Assembly (NCBI RefSeq): GCF_019166065.1
Contig: NZ_JAHTBN010000005.1
Coordinates: forward strand, 62,001-126,000
Source of the DNA: Candidimonas humi
GTDB taxonomy: Bacteria; Pseudomonadota; Gammaproteobacteria; Burkholderiales; Burkholderiaceae_B
Direction of reading: 5' to 3'
Length of the DNA: 64,000 bases
In this document: positions 46,163 through 55,387 of the stretch, piece after piece
Layout of the letters: every line of letters begins with the position of its first letter
Numbering within the stretch: the stretch's first letter is position 1
The notes under the pieces: generated by a model
Database searches by the model: none
The model's input: the letters and a program-made list of their open reading frames with translations, nothing else
Told to the model about the DNA's origin: nothing
Translations under genes and position numbers: made by a program

Positions 46163-47346
46163 GATCCCAGGTTTTCTTTGATGATCTTGTCGATCAGGGC
46201 GTCAACACCTTGCGTGTTCTTGGCGAAGACATTGGTTTCGAATTTGGATTCGTTCGCATTTTGCGCGGCGAGCTTGTGATCGGGCTCGACCAGATGCACT
46301 TCGGCCACCATGGACAGGCCCACACGCAGCGGATGCGCGGCGAGTTCCTTGGGGTCGAGCGCGATGCGCACCGGCACCCGCTGCACTACCTTGATCCAGT
46401 TGCCGCTGGCGTTCTGGGCGGGCAGCAGGGCGAAGGCGCTGCCCGTGCCCGCGGCGATGCCTTCGATGTAGCCGTGGTAGGTCACGTCGCTGCCGTAGAC
46501 GTCGGCGGTGAGCTTGACTTCCTGGCCGGGCTTCATCTTGGTGATCTGGCCTTCCTTGAAGTTGGCCTCGACCCACACTTGCTGCAGCGGGATCACGGTC
46601 ATCAGCGGCGTGCCGGGGGCGACGTGCTGGCCGACTTGCACCGAACGCTGGGCCACCGTGCCGTCGGTCGGCGCAGGCAGCACCGTGCGGGCATTGTCCA
46701 GCCAAGCATCGCGCACGCGGTCGGCGGCCTGGCGCACGTCCGGATGCTGGGCAATGGTAGTGCCGGCGGTCAGGGCCAGGTTGGTTTCCAGCTTGGCCTT
46801 GGAGGCAGCCAACGCAGCCTTGGCCTGCGCCAGGGCCGACTCGGCGGTCTTGACGGCGGTGGCCGCGTGCAGGATTTCTTCGCCGCTGACGCCGCCCGAC
46901 TTGGCCAGCATCTGGCGCCGCTTCAAGTCGCTCTGGGCCTTGCTCAGGTCGACCTGGGCGCGCTCGATGTCGGCCTGGCGCATGGCGATGTCGGCCTTGA
47001 GGGCGTCGTTCTGCACGAACAGAGTGCGCGTGCGCCGCACGGTCTGCGCCAGCGCAGCCTCGGCCTGCTTGAGGGCGACTTGCGAGTCGATGGGGTCGAG
47101 CTTGACCAGCGTCTGGCCTTGCTTGACGGTTTGCGTGTTGTCGGCGCCGATGGCCACTACGGTGCCTGCGATCTGCGAGGTGACCTGGACCAGGTTGCCG
47201 TGCACATAGGCGTCGTCGGTGGATTCGTAATGCGAGGCCACTACGACCCAATAGATGGCATAGCAGATGCCTAGGGCGATGAAGATCAGGGCCGCGGTGA
47301 GCAGCAGCCGTTTGCGTTTGGGAGCCGGTTTGCTTTCGGTAGTCAT
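46159..47346 (-). CDS. HlyD family periplasmic adaptor (EmrA-like)
   Basis: A 395-residue membrane-fusion protein. The N-terminal helix (about 14-34) is followed by YESTDDAYVHGNLVQVTSQIAG, typical of EmrA. A long coiled-coil hairpin (about 90-215) and a barrel domain with LPAPTDGTVAQRSVQVGQHV come next. It links the inner-membrane pump to the outer-membrane channel encoded upstream in the same operon. Confidence 0.92.
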   Translation of the reverse strand: MTTESKPAPKRKRLLLTAALIFIALGICYAIYWVVVASHYESTDDAYVHGNLVQVTSQIAGTVVAIGADNTQTVKQGQTLVKLDPIDSQVALKQAEAALAQTVRRTRTLFVQNDALKADIAMRQADIERAQVDLSKAQSDLKRRQMLAKSGGVSGEEILHAATAVKTAESALAQAKAALAASKAKLETNLALTAGTTIAQHPDVRQAADRVRDAWLDNARTVLPAPTDGTVAQRSVQVGQHVAPGTPLMTVIPLQQVWVEANFKEGQITKMKPGQEVKLTADVYGSDVTYHGYIEGIAAGTGSAFALLPAQNASGNWIKVVQRVPVRIALDPKELAAHPLRVGLSMVAEVHLVEPDHKLAAQNANESKFETNVFAKNTQGVDALIDKIIKENLGS

Positions 47347-47378
47347 AACAGTCTCGTGTTTCAGTGAGTCGTGTTGCT

Positions 47379-48869
47379 TCAGTCTTTCAGGGCGTGGGTA
47401 GAGGCAGGGGCGGTGTCAGCGGCCGTGCCGCCTGGTGCGCCGGCCTGACCGGACGGCGCGGAGCCGCCGGCGGCGGCCGCTGCGCCGTAGCCGCCGCCCA
47501 GCGCGGTGGCGAGCTGCGCGTCCAGGTTGTAGGCGCGCGCCTTCAGGTCGGTGTCGAGGATGGCCTGCTTGAGCACCTCGTTTTGAGCCAGCAGCACCTG
47601 CACGTAATTGCCCAGGCCCGAGCGATAGCGTTGTACGGCGATGTCGTACGCGTCCGAGATCGATTGGTAGCTGGCATGCTGGTCGGCGATCTGCTGCTGC
47701 AGCGCGCGGATCGAAGTGCTGGCGTCGGCCACTTCCCGCACCGCGGTCAGCACTGCCTGGTTGTAATTGGCGACGGCGATGTCGCGTTCCGAGCGCTTGG
47801 CGTTCAATTGGGCATTCAGCGCGCCGCCGTGGAAAATGGGCAGCGTGATGGCCGGGCCCACGCCGTAGACGCGGCTGCTGTTCTTCAGCAGTTCGCCCAT
47901 GCCCAGCGACCAGAAGCCCGCGAAGGCCGACAGGTTCACGTCGGGGTAGAACTCGGCCTTGGCCGCCGAGACTTCACTGGCGCTGGCCTGCGCCAGCAGG
48001 CGAGCCGCCACTACGTCGGGCCGCCGGCCCAGCAGGCTGATCGGCAGTTCGGCCGGCACGCCTTGGGGCGCCGCGGCCAGCTTGGCGATATGGATGCTCT
48101 TGCCGCGGTCCGGCCCCTGGCCGGCGAGCGCCGCGAGCTGGTGACGCAGCAGGTCGGCGTTGGTGTCTGCCTGGCTAAGCTGTACCTTGGCCGAGGACAC
48201 CGCCGATTCGGCCTGCTTGAGCTCGACTTGGGTATCCAGGCCGGCCTGCACGCGCTGGCGGGTGATCTGTGTCACGTCCTGCAGTTGCTTGACGATGCGC
48301 GAGATCACTTCGTGCTGCCTGAGGGCGTCCTGCAGGTTGAAATAGCTTTGCGTGACTGCGCTCACCAGCGAATTGCGGGCCATCTGCGCGTCGGCCTGGC
48401 TGGCCTGGGCGCGCGACAAGGCGGCGGCGTAGCGCGCCCGGTTCTTGCCCCACAAGTCCAGATCGAAGCCGAGCTTCAGTTCCAGGCTGTTGTCGGTGTA
48501 CATCGCGCCGCCGTAGGGAGGCGGGTAGATGTAGTTTTCCGAGAAACGCTCGCGCGTGTTGTTGTAGACGGCATCGAGCTGCGGCAAGCGCACGGCGCGC
48601 GCGCTGCTGACCGCGGCATTGGCGACGGCCAGCCGAGCCCGGGCGGCGGCCAGCGAGGGATTGCCCCGCAGGCTCTCGTCGATCAGTTCGTTCAACTGCG
48701 GGTCCTGATAGCGGTGCCACCACTGGTCGGTAGGCCAGGCGATGGCCGTATCACGCAGTCCGATCTTGGCGCCCTGGATCTCACTGAGCGCCGGTTTGCC
48801 CGGATTGATGGCCGCGCAGCCGGTGAGGACGGCAAGCAGCAATACTGATATCGATAGCAGGGGTTTCAT
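47379..48869 (-). CDS. Outer membrane efflux lipoprotein (NodT/OprM family)
   Basis: A 496-residue TolC-type channel. The lipoprotein signal ends in LAVLTGC at about residue 18. The two OEP repeats include the family blocks WWHRYQDPQLNELIDESL, ARLLAQASASEVSAAKAEFYPDV and YRSGLGNYVQVLLAQNEVL. It follows the MarR gene by 121 bases and precedes the adaptor by 32 bases. The C-terminal tail is Ala/Gly/Ser-rich and variable. Confidence 0.92.
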   Translation of the reverse strand: MKPLLSISVLLLAVLTGCAAINPGKPALSEIQGAKIGLRDTAIAWPTDQWWHRYQDPQLNELIDESLRGNPSLAAARARLAVANAAVSSARAVRLPQLDAVYNNTRERFSENYIYPPPYGGAMYTDNSLELKLGFDLDLWGKNRARYAAALSRAQASQADAQMARNSLVSAVTQSYFNLQDALRQHEVISRIVKQLQDVTQITRQRVQAGLDTQVELKQAESAVSSAKVQLSQADTNADLLRHQLAALAGQGPDRGKSIHIAKLAAAPQGVPAELPISLLGRRPDVVAARLLAQASASEVSAAKAEFYPDVNLSAFAGFWSLGMGELLKNSSRVYGVGPAITLPIFHGGALNAQLNAKRSERDIAVANYNQAVLTAVREVADASTSIRALQQQIADQHASYQSISDAYDIAVQRYRSGLGNYVQVLLAQNEVLKQAILDTDLKARAYNLDAQLATALGGGYGAAAAAGGSAPSGQAGAPGGTAADTAPASTHALKD

Positions 48870-48906
48870 GCTGACAATAAGCTGAAAGTAATTGTTAGGG
48901 TCGTAT

Positions 48907-48917
48907 CTGACTAGGCA
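48907..48917. promoter_or_regulatory. Candidate MarR operator upstream of the efflux channel gene
   Basis: CTGACTAGGCA occurs here, 38 bases upstream of the channel gene start. The identical 11-mer occurs again upstream of the marR gene (49591-49601). Two exact copies in front of both transcription units suggest that the MarR protein binds it. Confidence 0.5.
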
Positions 48918-48990
48918 GTGATTAGCGGGTTTTCGTGCTTCGCGGGCTCACGGCCCATGCGCCCGAAGACTTCGAAAACGAGGGCTCCGG

Positions 48991-49566
48991 TCAATGGGGC
49001 GCGTCGTGTTCCGGTTCTTGTTGCGGGTTTGCACAGGAGCCGTTGGCTTCCATGCGCCGCAACAGGCTGATGAGGGTATCGACCTCCTGCCGGGAAAAAC
49101 CGCTTAGGTGAGCATTGAGGGTGTGCGCCACCGCCGGGAGTATGCCGGCCACTACGTCACGGCCGCTGGCGGTGAGTTCGAGCTTGACCACCCGCCGGTC
49201 GGTCTGGCTGCGGTGGCGTGTAAGAAAGCCCTTGGCTTCGAGGCGGTCGAGGGTGCGCGTCATGGCGCCGGTGTCGACGCTGACGGCGCGCGCCAGTTCG
49301 GCGGGCGTGTCGATCTCGCGGCTGCTGATCAGGACCATGGGCTTCCATTGCATGGCGGTCAGGCCCAAGGGCGCAACGCCCTGGTCGATCATGCGATTGA
49401 TGGATGTGTAGACCGTCTTGAGGATATAGCCGATGTTGTCCTGCTGGCACAGGGTGTAGCCGTCGGGATTGTAGAAATTGCAGCCGGCTGCCGCGGTATC
49501 GGCGGCCGAAGTCGTGCCGGAGCCCGGCGACTGCGCGGAAAAAGAGGGGAAAGGACTTTGTGCCAT
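48991..49566 (-). CDS. MarR family transcriptional regulator of the efflux operon
   Basis: A 191-residue regulator with a winged helix-turn-helix. Family features are GLTAMQWKPMVLISSREIDTPAELA, TGAMTRTLDRLEAKGFLTRHRSQTDRRVVKLELT and a dimerising C-terminal helix. The N-terminal 35 residues are a low-complexity leader. It is likely to repress the downstream channel-adaptor-pump genes and itself. It is the first gene of the minus-strand group. Confidence 0.92.
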   Translation of the reverse strand: MAQSPFPSFSAQSPGSGTTSAADTAAAGCNFYNPDGYTLCQQDNIGYILKTVYTSINRMIDQGVAPLGLTAMQWKPMVLISSREIDTPAELARAVSVDTGAMTRTLDRLEAKGFLTRHRSQTDRRVVKLELTASGRDVVAGILPAVAHTLNAHLSGFSRQEVDTLISLLRRMEANGSCANPQQEPEHDAPH

Positions 49567-49590
49567 GAGCAGAATTCTAGCGCGACTTTA

Positions 49591-49635
49591 CTGACTAGGC
49601 AACTACTGTGAAGGCATTATCTAGTTATGCAGATA
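49591..49635. promoter_or_regulatory. Candidate MarR operator region upstream of marR
   Basis: Contains CTGACTAGGCA (49591-49601), identical to the copy before the channel gene, and the inverted repeat TATCT-agttatgc-AGATA (49618-49635). Both lie 25-70 bases upstream of the marR start, where a repressor or activator would act. Confidence 0.5.
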
Positions 49636-49763
49636 GAGCCCAGGCAACTTCAATGTTGCGGTGCCGCAACGGCTTGGGGAGGCCGGCGGCCGGCCACTGG
49701 GTAATACGGGCCGGTTATCGGGGCGGGACAGAGGCGGGATAGGGGCGGGAATACGGGTTGCGC

Positions 49764-51254
49764 TCAGCCGACGGAGTCGTCCAGCATTGCCCGCTCGATT
49801 TCGTCGCGGTGCACGTCGTGAGTGATGAAGCCCGAGTCGTTATCGGGCATATCCAGGAAGCCGGGCCGCGACAGGGTCTCGCGGATGTCCTGCAAGCCGG
49901 CGGTCCAGCGCTGGCGCATGGTGGGCAGGCCGAATTGGTAGTCTTTGTAGTGCTGGTCGTAGGGCTGGTCGCGATAGATCAGGTGCAGCACGTTGTAGCG
50001 CTTGCTCGATGAAAGCTGTTCGGCGAGCTTGCAATACAAGTCGTTTTGCCGGACTTCGGGCGGTACGTTCTGCAGCACGTTGCGCAGCATGTGGCGCAAA
50101 TGCTGGGTCCAGCGCAGGTGCTCGGTAATCAGCCGGGTGCGGCTGGAATACTGGACGTCCTTCATGCGGTCGGTGACTTCCCCCATATTGACGGGCAGCC
50201 GGCCGCGGGCGCTCCAGAGATCGACCTGGAAGACCAGGGTGTCGGTGCGCGGGCGTGTGTTCAGGATATTGGCCAGGGGGGTGTTGGACACCATGCCGCC
50301 GTCCCAATAGTATTCGCCGTCGATTTCCACCGCGGGGAAGGCCGGGGGCAGGGCGCCCGAAGCCATGAAGTGTTCGGGCCTCAGGGTGTCGTGGGTATTG
50401 TCGAAGTACTTGAAATTGCCGGTGCGCACGTTGACCGCGCCTACCGACACATGCATTTCGCCGGAATTGATGCGGTCGAAATCGCACAGGCGCAAGAGCG
50501 TATCGCGCAAGGGAGACGTATCGTAGTAGCTGACCTGGTCGGGTTCGCTGGCAAGGACGAATGTGGGAGGCGGGAAGCGCGGCCGGAAAAAGCCGTTCTG
50601 GCCGTCGACGACGGCGCCCAGCGCGTGCAGTGCGCTCATGCCCTGGCGCACCGAATCGCTCAGGTTGAACAGGCTTTGCTCGATGAAGGGATAGGGGGCC
50701 GCGCCCAGATTGGGCCGGCAGATGGTTTCCCAGAATTCGACCAGCTTCTCGATACGTTTTTCGGGTGCGTTGCCGGCGATGATGGCGGTGTTGAGCGCGC
50801 CGATGGAAATGCCCGACAGGCGGTTCGGGATGATCCCGGCTTCGGACAGCCCCTGGAATACCCCCGCCTGATAGGCGCCCAGCGCGCCGCCGCCCTGCAG
50901 CACCAGCGCAATGGTTTCATAGGGAGGCAAGGCTGAGGGCCCGGCCTCGGCTGTCGTTTGTGCCTGGGGTTGCGCCGGGGATTGGGTTTGTGTCCGGGCC
51001 TGTGCTCGGGGTTTTGCCGCAATTTTTTTCCCGGTTTTTGCTCCCCTCTTCGTTTCGGATTTCGCCGCTGGGCGCGAACTCGGGCGCTTGCGTGCCGCTT
51101 GTTGCGAGCCGGCTTCGGGTGCGCCGGCCCGGGCATTGCGCGGCCGGGCCTGGGCGGCGGTCTTGCGGCCGGCTGTGGCCGCCTTCGCGCGGGCGCCATG
51201 GCGCTTGGGGCTGGTGGCAGGATCCAGGGCGGGGAAAAGTTCGAGCTGGCTCAT
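49764..51254 (-). CDS. Patatin-like phospholipase with basic low-complexity N-terminus (DUF3734 type)
   Basis: A 496-residue protein. Residues 14-105 are an Ala/Lys/Arg/Gln-rich, histone-like segment with no predicted fold. The patatin domain starts at about 112: oxyanion motif GGGALGAYQAG (121-131), nucleophile elbow GISIG with Ser150, and the catalytic Asp in YYWDGGMVSN. The C-terminal part matches the DUF3734 region (LYCKLAEQLSSSKRYNVLHL). It hydrolyses acyl esters by a Ser-Asp dyad. The start is set at 51254 (MSQLELFPAL); an ATG at 51338 is possible. Confidence 0.9.
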   Translation of the reverse strand: MSQLELFPALDPATSPKRHGARAKAATAGRKTAAQARPRNARAGAPEAGSQQAARKRPSSRPAAKSETKRGAKTGKKIAAKPRAQARTQTQSPAQPQAQTTAEAGPSALPPYETIALVLQGGGALGAYQAGVFQGLSEAGIIPNRLSGISIGALNTAIIAGNAPEKRIEKLVEFWETICRPNLGAAPYPFIEQSLFNLSDSVRQGMSALHALGAVVDGQNGFFRPRFPPPTFVLASEPDQVSYYDTSPLRDTLLRLCDFDRINSGEMHVSVGAVNVRTGNFKYFDNTHDTLRPEHFMASGALPPAFPAVEIDGEYYWDGGMVSNTPLANILNTRPRTDTLVFQVDLWSARGRLPVNMGEVTDRMKDVQYSSRTRLITEHLRWTQHLRHMLRNVLQNVPPEVRQNDLYCKLAEQLSSSKRYNVLHLIYRDQPYDQHYKDYQFGLPTMRQRWTAGLQDIRETLSRPGFLDMPDNDSGFITHDVHRDEIERAMLDDSVG

Positions 51255-51381
51255 GGTCGGGGCTATAGCGGTTGCGGGCTCGCCGCAAAGAGCGGTGGCC
51301 GGGAGTTTTCCAGTGTAGCCCACGATGTTTGCACCCATCGTGGCGCGGCGCGCCGCTTTTGCTTTTCTTTTTTCGAGCTGC

Positions 51382-52320
51382 TTATTTGTCTGTGTCTCGA
51401 GCCATGCCGGCGGGCGTATTGTCGTCGGGCCGCAGCGTGCCCATCCCCAGGCTGGCGGCAAAGGCCTCGATCAGCATGCCGCGGTAGCGAGCCTTGTGCA
51501 GCAGCAGCGACAGGCGCCGGCGCAAGTCCAGGAACGGGGTTTCCAGGATCTTCAGGCGGCCCATCGCCACGGCGTCCGTGGTTGCCTCCGAGGGCAGGCA
51601 GGCGATGCCCATGCCGGCGATCACGGCCTGCTTGATGGCCTCGACCTGGCCCAGTTCCAGCACGATGCGTCCAGGCGGTAGCGAATTCATGGCTTGTTCG
51701 GCCAAGGCCCGCATCGCCGAGCCCGGTTCGCGCAGTATCCAGCGCGCGCCCTTGAAGTGGCGCGGCGCGAGCCGCGGCTGGCTGCTCAAGGGGTCGTCGC
51801 GCGCGGCGCACACCACCATGTCGTCCTCGCGCCAGGGCAGCACGTCCAGTTGCGGATGATGCACGGGGCCTTCCACGCAGCCCACGTCCAGGCGGTGTTC
51901 CAGCAGCCCGGCGACGATGGTGTCGGTGTTCTCGACGCTGACGGTCAGGGACACCGCGGGGTGGGCCGCCATATATGGCCCGAGCAGTTCGCCCACCAGG
52001 TAATTGCCCACGGTATTGCTGGCGCCCACGCGCAATTCGCCGGCCAGCGCCGCGGGCCCGCTGCCGGGCGGGCGCAGCATTTCGTGCACGCGCTCGATGA
52101 CTTCCCGCGCCATCGGCAGCAGTTCCTTGCCGCGGGCGCTCAGGCGCAGCCGCCCGCGTTCCCGGTCGAACAGGGGCGCGCCGATATGCCGCTCGAGTTC
52201 GGCCAGGGCCATGCTGACGGCCGGCTGGGTCAGGAACAGTTGCTGCGCCGCGGCGCGCACACTGCCCGCCGCGGCGATTTCCACGAAGGCTTCGAGTTGC
52301 TTGAGGCTGATTCCTATCAT
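51382..52320 (-). CDS. LysR family transcriptional regulator (YeiE/CysB-like)
   Basis: A 312-residue LysR regulator. The N-terminal helix-turn-helix (about 1-60) contains QLEAFVEIAAAGSVRAAAQQ and QPAVSMALAELERHIGAPLF, and the periplasmic-binding-protein-like effector domain follows. It is divergent from the YeiH-type gene, the usual pairing in enterics and betaproteobacteria, so it probably controls that gene. Two adjacent ATGs (52323, 52320) are possible starts. Confidence 0.92.
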   Translation of the reverse strand: MIGISLKQLEAFVEIAAAGSVRAAAQQLFLTQPAVSMALAELERHIGAPLFDRERGRLRLSARGKELLPMAREVIERVHEMLRPPGSGPAALAGELRVGASNTVGNYLVGELLGPYMAAHPAVSLTVSVENTDTIVAGLLEHRLDVGCVEGPVHHPQLDVLPWREDDMVVCAARDDPLSSQPRLAPRHFKGARWILREPGSAMRALAEQAMNSLPPGRIVLELGQVEAIKQAVIAGMGIACLPSEATTDAVAMGRLKILETPFLDLRRRLSLLLHKARYRGMLIEAFAASLGMGTLRPDDNTPAGMARDTDK

Positions 52321-52331
52321 CAATTTATTTT

Positions 52332-52356
52332 ATTCTATGAATAAGAATTTATGAAT
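52332..52356. promoter_or_regulatory. Candidate LysR binding site
   Basis: ATTC-N9-GAAT (52332-52348) fits the T-N11-A LysR box. TATGAAT is repeated directly at 52336 and 52350. The site is just upstream of lysR in the AT-rich gap shared with the divergent yeiH-type gene. Confidence 0.4.
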
Positions 52357-52416
52357 TTTTTTATACTGATGGGAACCCTAAAATCACTGAAAGTCATATA
52401 CAAATGAGTATTCGTG

Positions 52417-53610
52417 ATGTTTCCTTGCATGGATTTCCTGGGTTTTCGTGGCGTGGCCGGCCAAGCTGGCCGCATGGCTTTCATAGGTGGCGCGGCCTCG
52501 GGCGGCGCCCCAGCCGCCGGCGGGCAGGACGCCGGCATCATGGCCTCGACGGGCCATGCCTATGCGCCGGCCGTCCCGTCCGTTGCGGGCCGGCGCGCGC
52601 GCAGCGGTTCGGCGGCGCCGCGAGATCCTTCCCGTGTCTACGGGTTGCTGCTGGCCGCGCTGGTCGGCCTGGCAGCCTTGTTCCTGGGGCGCTGGATGCC
52701 CATCATCGGCGGGCCGGTATTCGGCATCGTATTGGGCATCATCATCCGCAATGCCTTCGGCGTTTCGCCGCTCTTCAAGCCGGGGCTGGCATTCGCGTCC
52801 AAGCAAATACTGCAGTGGTCCATCATCGCCCTGGGCTTCGGCCTGAGCATAAGCCAGGTGGCGCACACCGGCGGCCAGTCGCTGGCGGTCACGGCGGTGA
52901 CCATGACGACCGCCTTCGTGTCGGCCTGGCTGCTGGGCCGCTGGCTGAGCATCCCTTCCAGGCTCAAGACGCTGATCGGCGTGGGCACGGCGATCTGCGG
53001 CGGTTCGGCCATCGCGGCGGTCACGCCCATCATCAAGCCCGACGACCATGAAACCGCCTTCGCGATTTCCACCATCTTCATCTTCAACATCATCGCCGTG
53101 CTGAGCTTCCCGCTGCTCGGCCACTGGCTGCACATGAGCGATGCCGGCTTCGGGCTGTGGGCGGGCACGGCCATCAACGACACTTCCTCGGTGGTGGCGG
53201 CCGGCTACAGCTACAGCCACGCCGCGGGCGACTACGCCACCATCGTCAAGCTGACGCGGGCGACGCTGATCATCCCGGTATGCCTGGTGCTGGCCCTGTA
53301 CCAGGCCTGGCGCCACAAGAAGCAGGGCGCGGGCGACTTCAGCCTGGCGCGCATCTTCCCCTGGTTCATCCTGTGGTTCCTGGTGGCTTCGGGCCTGCGC
53401 TCGGCCGGCCTGGTGCCCGAATCCTGGAACGGGGCCATACATTTCATGGCCGAGTTCCTCATCATCGTCGCGCTCACTGCGATAGGGCTGTCTTCCGACT
53501 TGCGGCGCATGGCCAGGGCGGGCCTGCGCCCGGTAATGCTGGGTTTCGGAGTATGGATGGCGGTGGCGCTCAGCAGCCTGCTGGTGCAGCACTTGATGGG
53601 AACCTGGTGA
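52417..53610 (+). CDS. YeiH family (UPF0324) putative sulfate exporter
   Basis: A 397-residue membrane protein with about ten helices from residue 75 on. Family motifs are FGIVLGIIIRNAFG, ALGFGLSISQ, GVGTAICGGSAIAAVTPII and AGTAINDTSSVVAAGYSYS. The first 70 residues are a variable hydrophilic leader, so the true start may be one of the later Met codons (52429, 52474 or 52540). Members are annotated as putative sulfate or anion exporters. It is divergent from its likely LysR regulator. Confidence 0.88.
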   Translation: MFPCMDFLGFRGVAGQAGRMAFIGGAASGGAPAAGGQDAGIMASTGHAYAPAVPSVAGRRARSGSAAPRDPSRVYGLLLAALVGLAALFLGRWMPIIGGPVFGIVLGIIIRNAFGVSPLFKPGLAFASKQILQWSIIALGFGLSISQVAHTGGQSLAVTAVTMTTAFVSAWLLGRWLSIPSRLKTLIGVGTAICGGSAIAAVTPIIKPDDHETAFAISTIFIFNIIAVLSFPLLGHWLHMSDAGFGLWAGTAINDTSSVVAAGYSYSHAAGDYATIVKLTRATLIIPVCLVLALYQAWRHKKQGAGDFSLARIFPWFILWFLVASGLRSAGLVPESWNGAIHFMAEFLIIVALTAIGLSSDLRRMARAGLRPVMLGFGVWMAVALSSLLVQHLMGTW

Positions 53611-53652
53611 TAGCGGCGGCGTCACGCCGCGCGCTGCCATGCGCCCGTGACG

Positions 53653-54294
53653 CTATTGCCTGCGCGTGCCGCCCTGGCCGCGATGCGGGCGGTCCTTGAT
53701 CACTTCGGCCTGCAGCAGGCTTTGCGAGCGGCGCATGATCTTGTCCAGCGCGGCGTTCAGCACCCGGCGCTCTTCGGCGTCCAGATCCTGGGCAACCTGC
53801 TCGTTGAGTTCGACGATGATGGGCATGATGCGCCGGTAGAGTTCCAGGCCCGCCGGGCTGGCCTCTATATAGATGACGCGCGCGTCTCGTGTGTCGCGCT
53901 GGCGCTGCAGCCAGCCTTTTTCGCACAGAGCCGTGATGGTGCGCGAGGTGCGCACCGAATCGAGCATGGCGGCTTCGGCCAGGGCGGCCGAACCGAGCCG
54001 GCCGTGCACCACCGATGTGGCCAGTATGCGCCATTCCCTGCGCGTGATATTGAAGCGGCCCTCGCACAGGCGTGTGAAGATCGGGTTGGCGGCCGACCAG
54101 GCGCGATAGATACGGAACACCACCATATCGCGCAGGGAAGTCGGTTCATCAAGTTGCGCGCTGCCGGCCGAGGCATCCACGGTGTCATCTGCGCCGGCCT
54201 GGACGGGCGCCACGCATGCCTGCGCCGCATCGCCTGGCTGCGGCTTGCGGCGGACACGGCGCTGCGCGCCCCGATCTGGCCCGGCCTGGCTCAT
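53653..54294 (-). CDS. MarR family transcriptional regulator
   Basis: A 213-residue regulator. A 60-residue basic and polar leader precedes the winged helix domain, recognised by FTRLCEGRFNITRREWRILA, DSVRTSRTITALCEKGWLQRQRDTRDARVIYIEAS and QDLDAEERRVLNAALDKIM. It is divergent from the Bug receptor gene; a TTGAT-TAG-ATCAA dyad lies between them and is a likely operator. It may sense a compound related to the receptor's ligand. Confidence 0.9.
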   Translation of the reverse strand: MSQAGPDRGAQRRVRRKPQPGDAAQACVAPVQAGADDTVDASAGSAQLDEPTSLRDMVVFRIYRAWSAANPIFTRLCEGRFNITRREWRILATSVVHGRLGSAALAEAAMLDSVRTSRTITALCEKGWLQRQRDTRDARVIYIEASPAGLELYRRIMPIIVELNEQVAQDLDAEERRVLNAALDKIMRRSQSLLQAEVIKDRPHRGQGGTRRQ

Positions 54295-54323
54295 ATTGGT
54301 AATTTCCCTTGTTTGCCCGATAC

Positions 54324-54336
54324 TTGATTAGATCAA
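54324..54336. promoter_or_regulatory. Inverted repeat TTGAT-TAG-ATCAA (MarR operator candidate)
   Basis: Perfect 5-bp arms around TAG in the 97-base gap between the divergent MarR and Bug genes. The spacer is three, not four, which argues against an FNR box and fits the compact dyads bound by MarR dimers. Confidence 0.5.
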
Positions 54337-54391
54337 TTAAAAGAGTGCTTGTTAAGCTCTGCGGAATTTCTTATATGGACCGGAGACAATC

Positions 54392-55375
54392 ATGCAGGCT
54401 ATGGGCACACTCTGTAAAGCATTTGCGGCCGCACTGGCGCTGGGCGCGGCCTCGATGACCGCGCACGCCGCGGCGGCCAAGCTCGACGGGCCGCTCACCG
54501 TGGTCGTGGGCTACGCCCCGGGCGGCGCCTCGGATCGCGCCGCACGCATCGTGGCCCATGAATTGCAGAACCGGCTGGGGGTGAACGTCATCGTCGAGAA
54601 CAAGACGGGGGCCGGCGGGCGCATCGCGGCCAACTACGTCAAGGCCACTCCCAAGGGCAAGAACGTGCTGCTGCTGGGCAACCCCACCTTGATGATGAGC
54701 GCACCTCTGGTCTACAAGAACATCGGCTACGATCCCGAGAAGGACTTCAAGCCTGTGTCCATGGTGACCGAATACCGTTTCGGCATCGCGGTGTCGGCCA
54801 GCAATCCGATCAAGACGCTGGCCGAGCTCATCGCCTGGGGCAAGGCGCATCCCAAGCAGTTCAACGTGGGCGTGCCGGCCACCGGCAGCCTGCCGCATTT
54901 CTTCGCCTTGATGCTGGCCAGCAAGATCGGCATCAAGGGCCAGGTGGTCGGCTATCGCGGCTCGGCGCCGCTGCTGACCGACCTGATCGGCAACTCCGTT
55001 CCCGTGGCCATCGATACGCTCGACGTGCAGGCGCCGCAGCATGTGGGCGGCAAGATCCGCATCCTGGCGACGTCTGGCCCGAAGCGCGAGGCCCTGACCC
55101 CCGATGTGCCCACCTTTACCGAGGCCGGCGTCAAGCTCCAGGCCTATGGCTGGGGCGGCTTCTTCGCGCCGGCCAGCATGCCCGACGCCACGGTGGATAT
55201 GCTGGGCAAGGCGATCGCGGCATCCGTGGCCACGCCCGCGGTCAGCAAGCAGATCGAGCAAAGCAACCTGATCCCCGTGGTGGCCGATGCGGCCAAGACT
55301 GCCCAGTTGCTGCGCGATTTCCGCGCCCAGTGGGTGCCGGTGGTGAAGAATTCCGGCTACGTCGTGGAACAATAG
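54392..55375 (+). CDS. Tripartite tricarboxylate transporter (Bug family) substrate-binding protein
   Basis: A 327-residue periplasmic receptor. The signal peptide is about residues 1-28, ending at AHAAAAK. Bug blocks are LDGPLTVVVGYAPGGASDRAAR, VNVIVENKTGAGGRIAANYVK and YKNIGYDPEKDFKPVSMV. Like the first Bug gene it has no TctAB permease nearby. It lies between a MarR regulator and a sulfatase-family hydrolase, which suggests that all three deal with one class of compound. Confidence 0.93.
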   Translation: MQAMGTLCKAFAAALALGAASMTAHAAAAKLDGPLTVVVGYAPGGASDRAARIVAHELQNRLGVNVIVENKTGAGGRIAANYVKATPKGKNVLLLGNPTLMMSAPLVYKNIGYDPEKDFKPVSMVTEYRFGIAVSASNPIKTLAELIAWGKAHPKQFNVGVPATGSLPHFFALMLASKIGIKGQVVGYRGSAPLLTDLIGNSVPVAIDTLDVQAPQHVGGKIRILATSGPKREALTPDVPTFTEAGVKLQAYGWGGFFAPASMPDATVDMLGKAIAASVATPAVSKQIEQSNLIPVVADAAKTAQLLRDFRAQWVPVVKNSGYVVEQ

Positions 55376-55387
55376 CGGTCGGGCCGA

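Noticed and set aside
54324-54336. TTGAT-TAG-ATCAA as an FNR box
   Set aside because: The spacer is three bases rather than four and it sits beside a MarR gene, which makes a MarR operator more likely.
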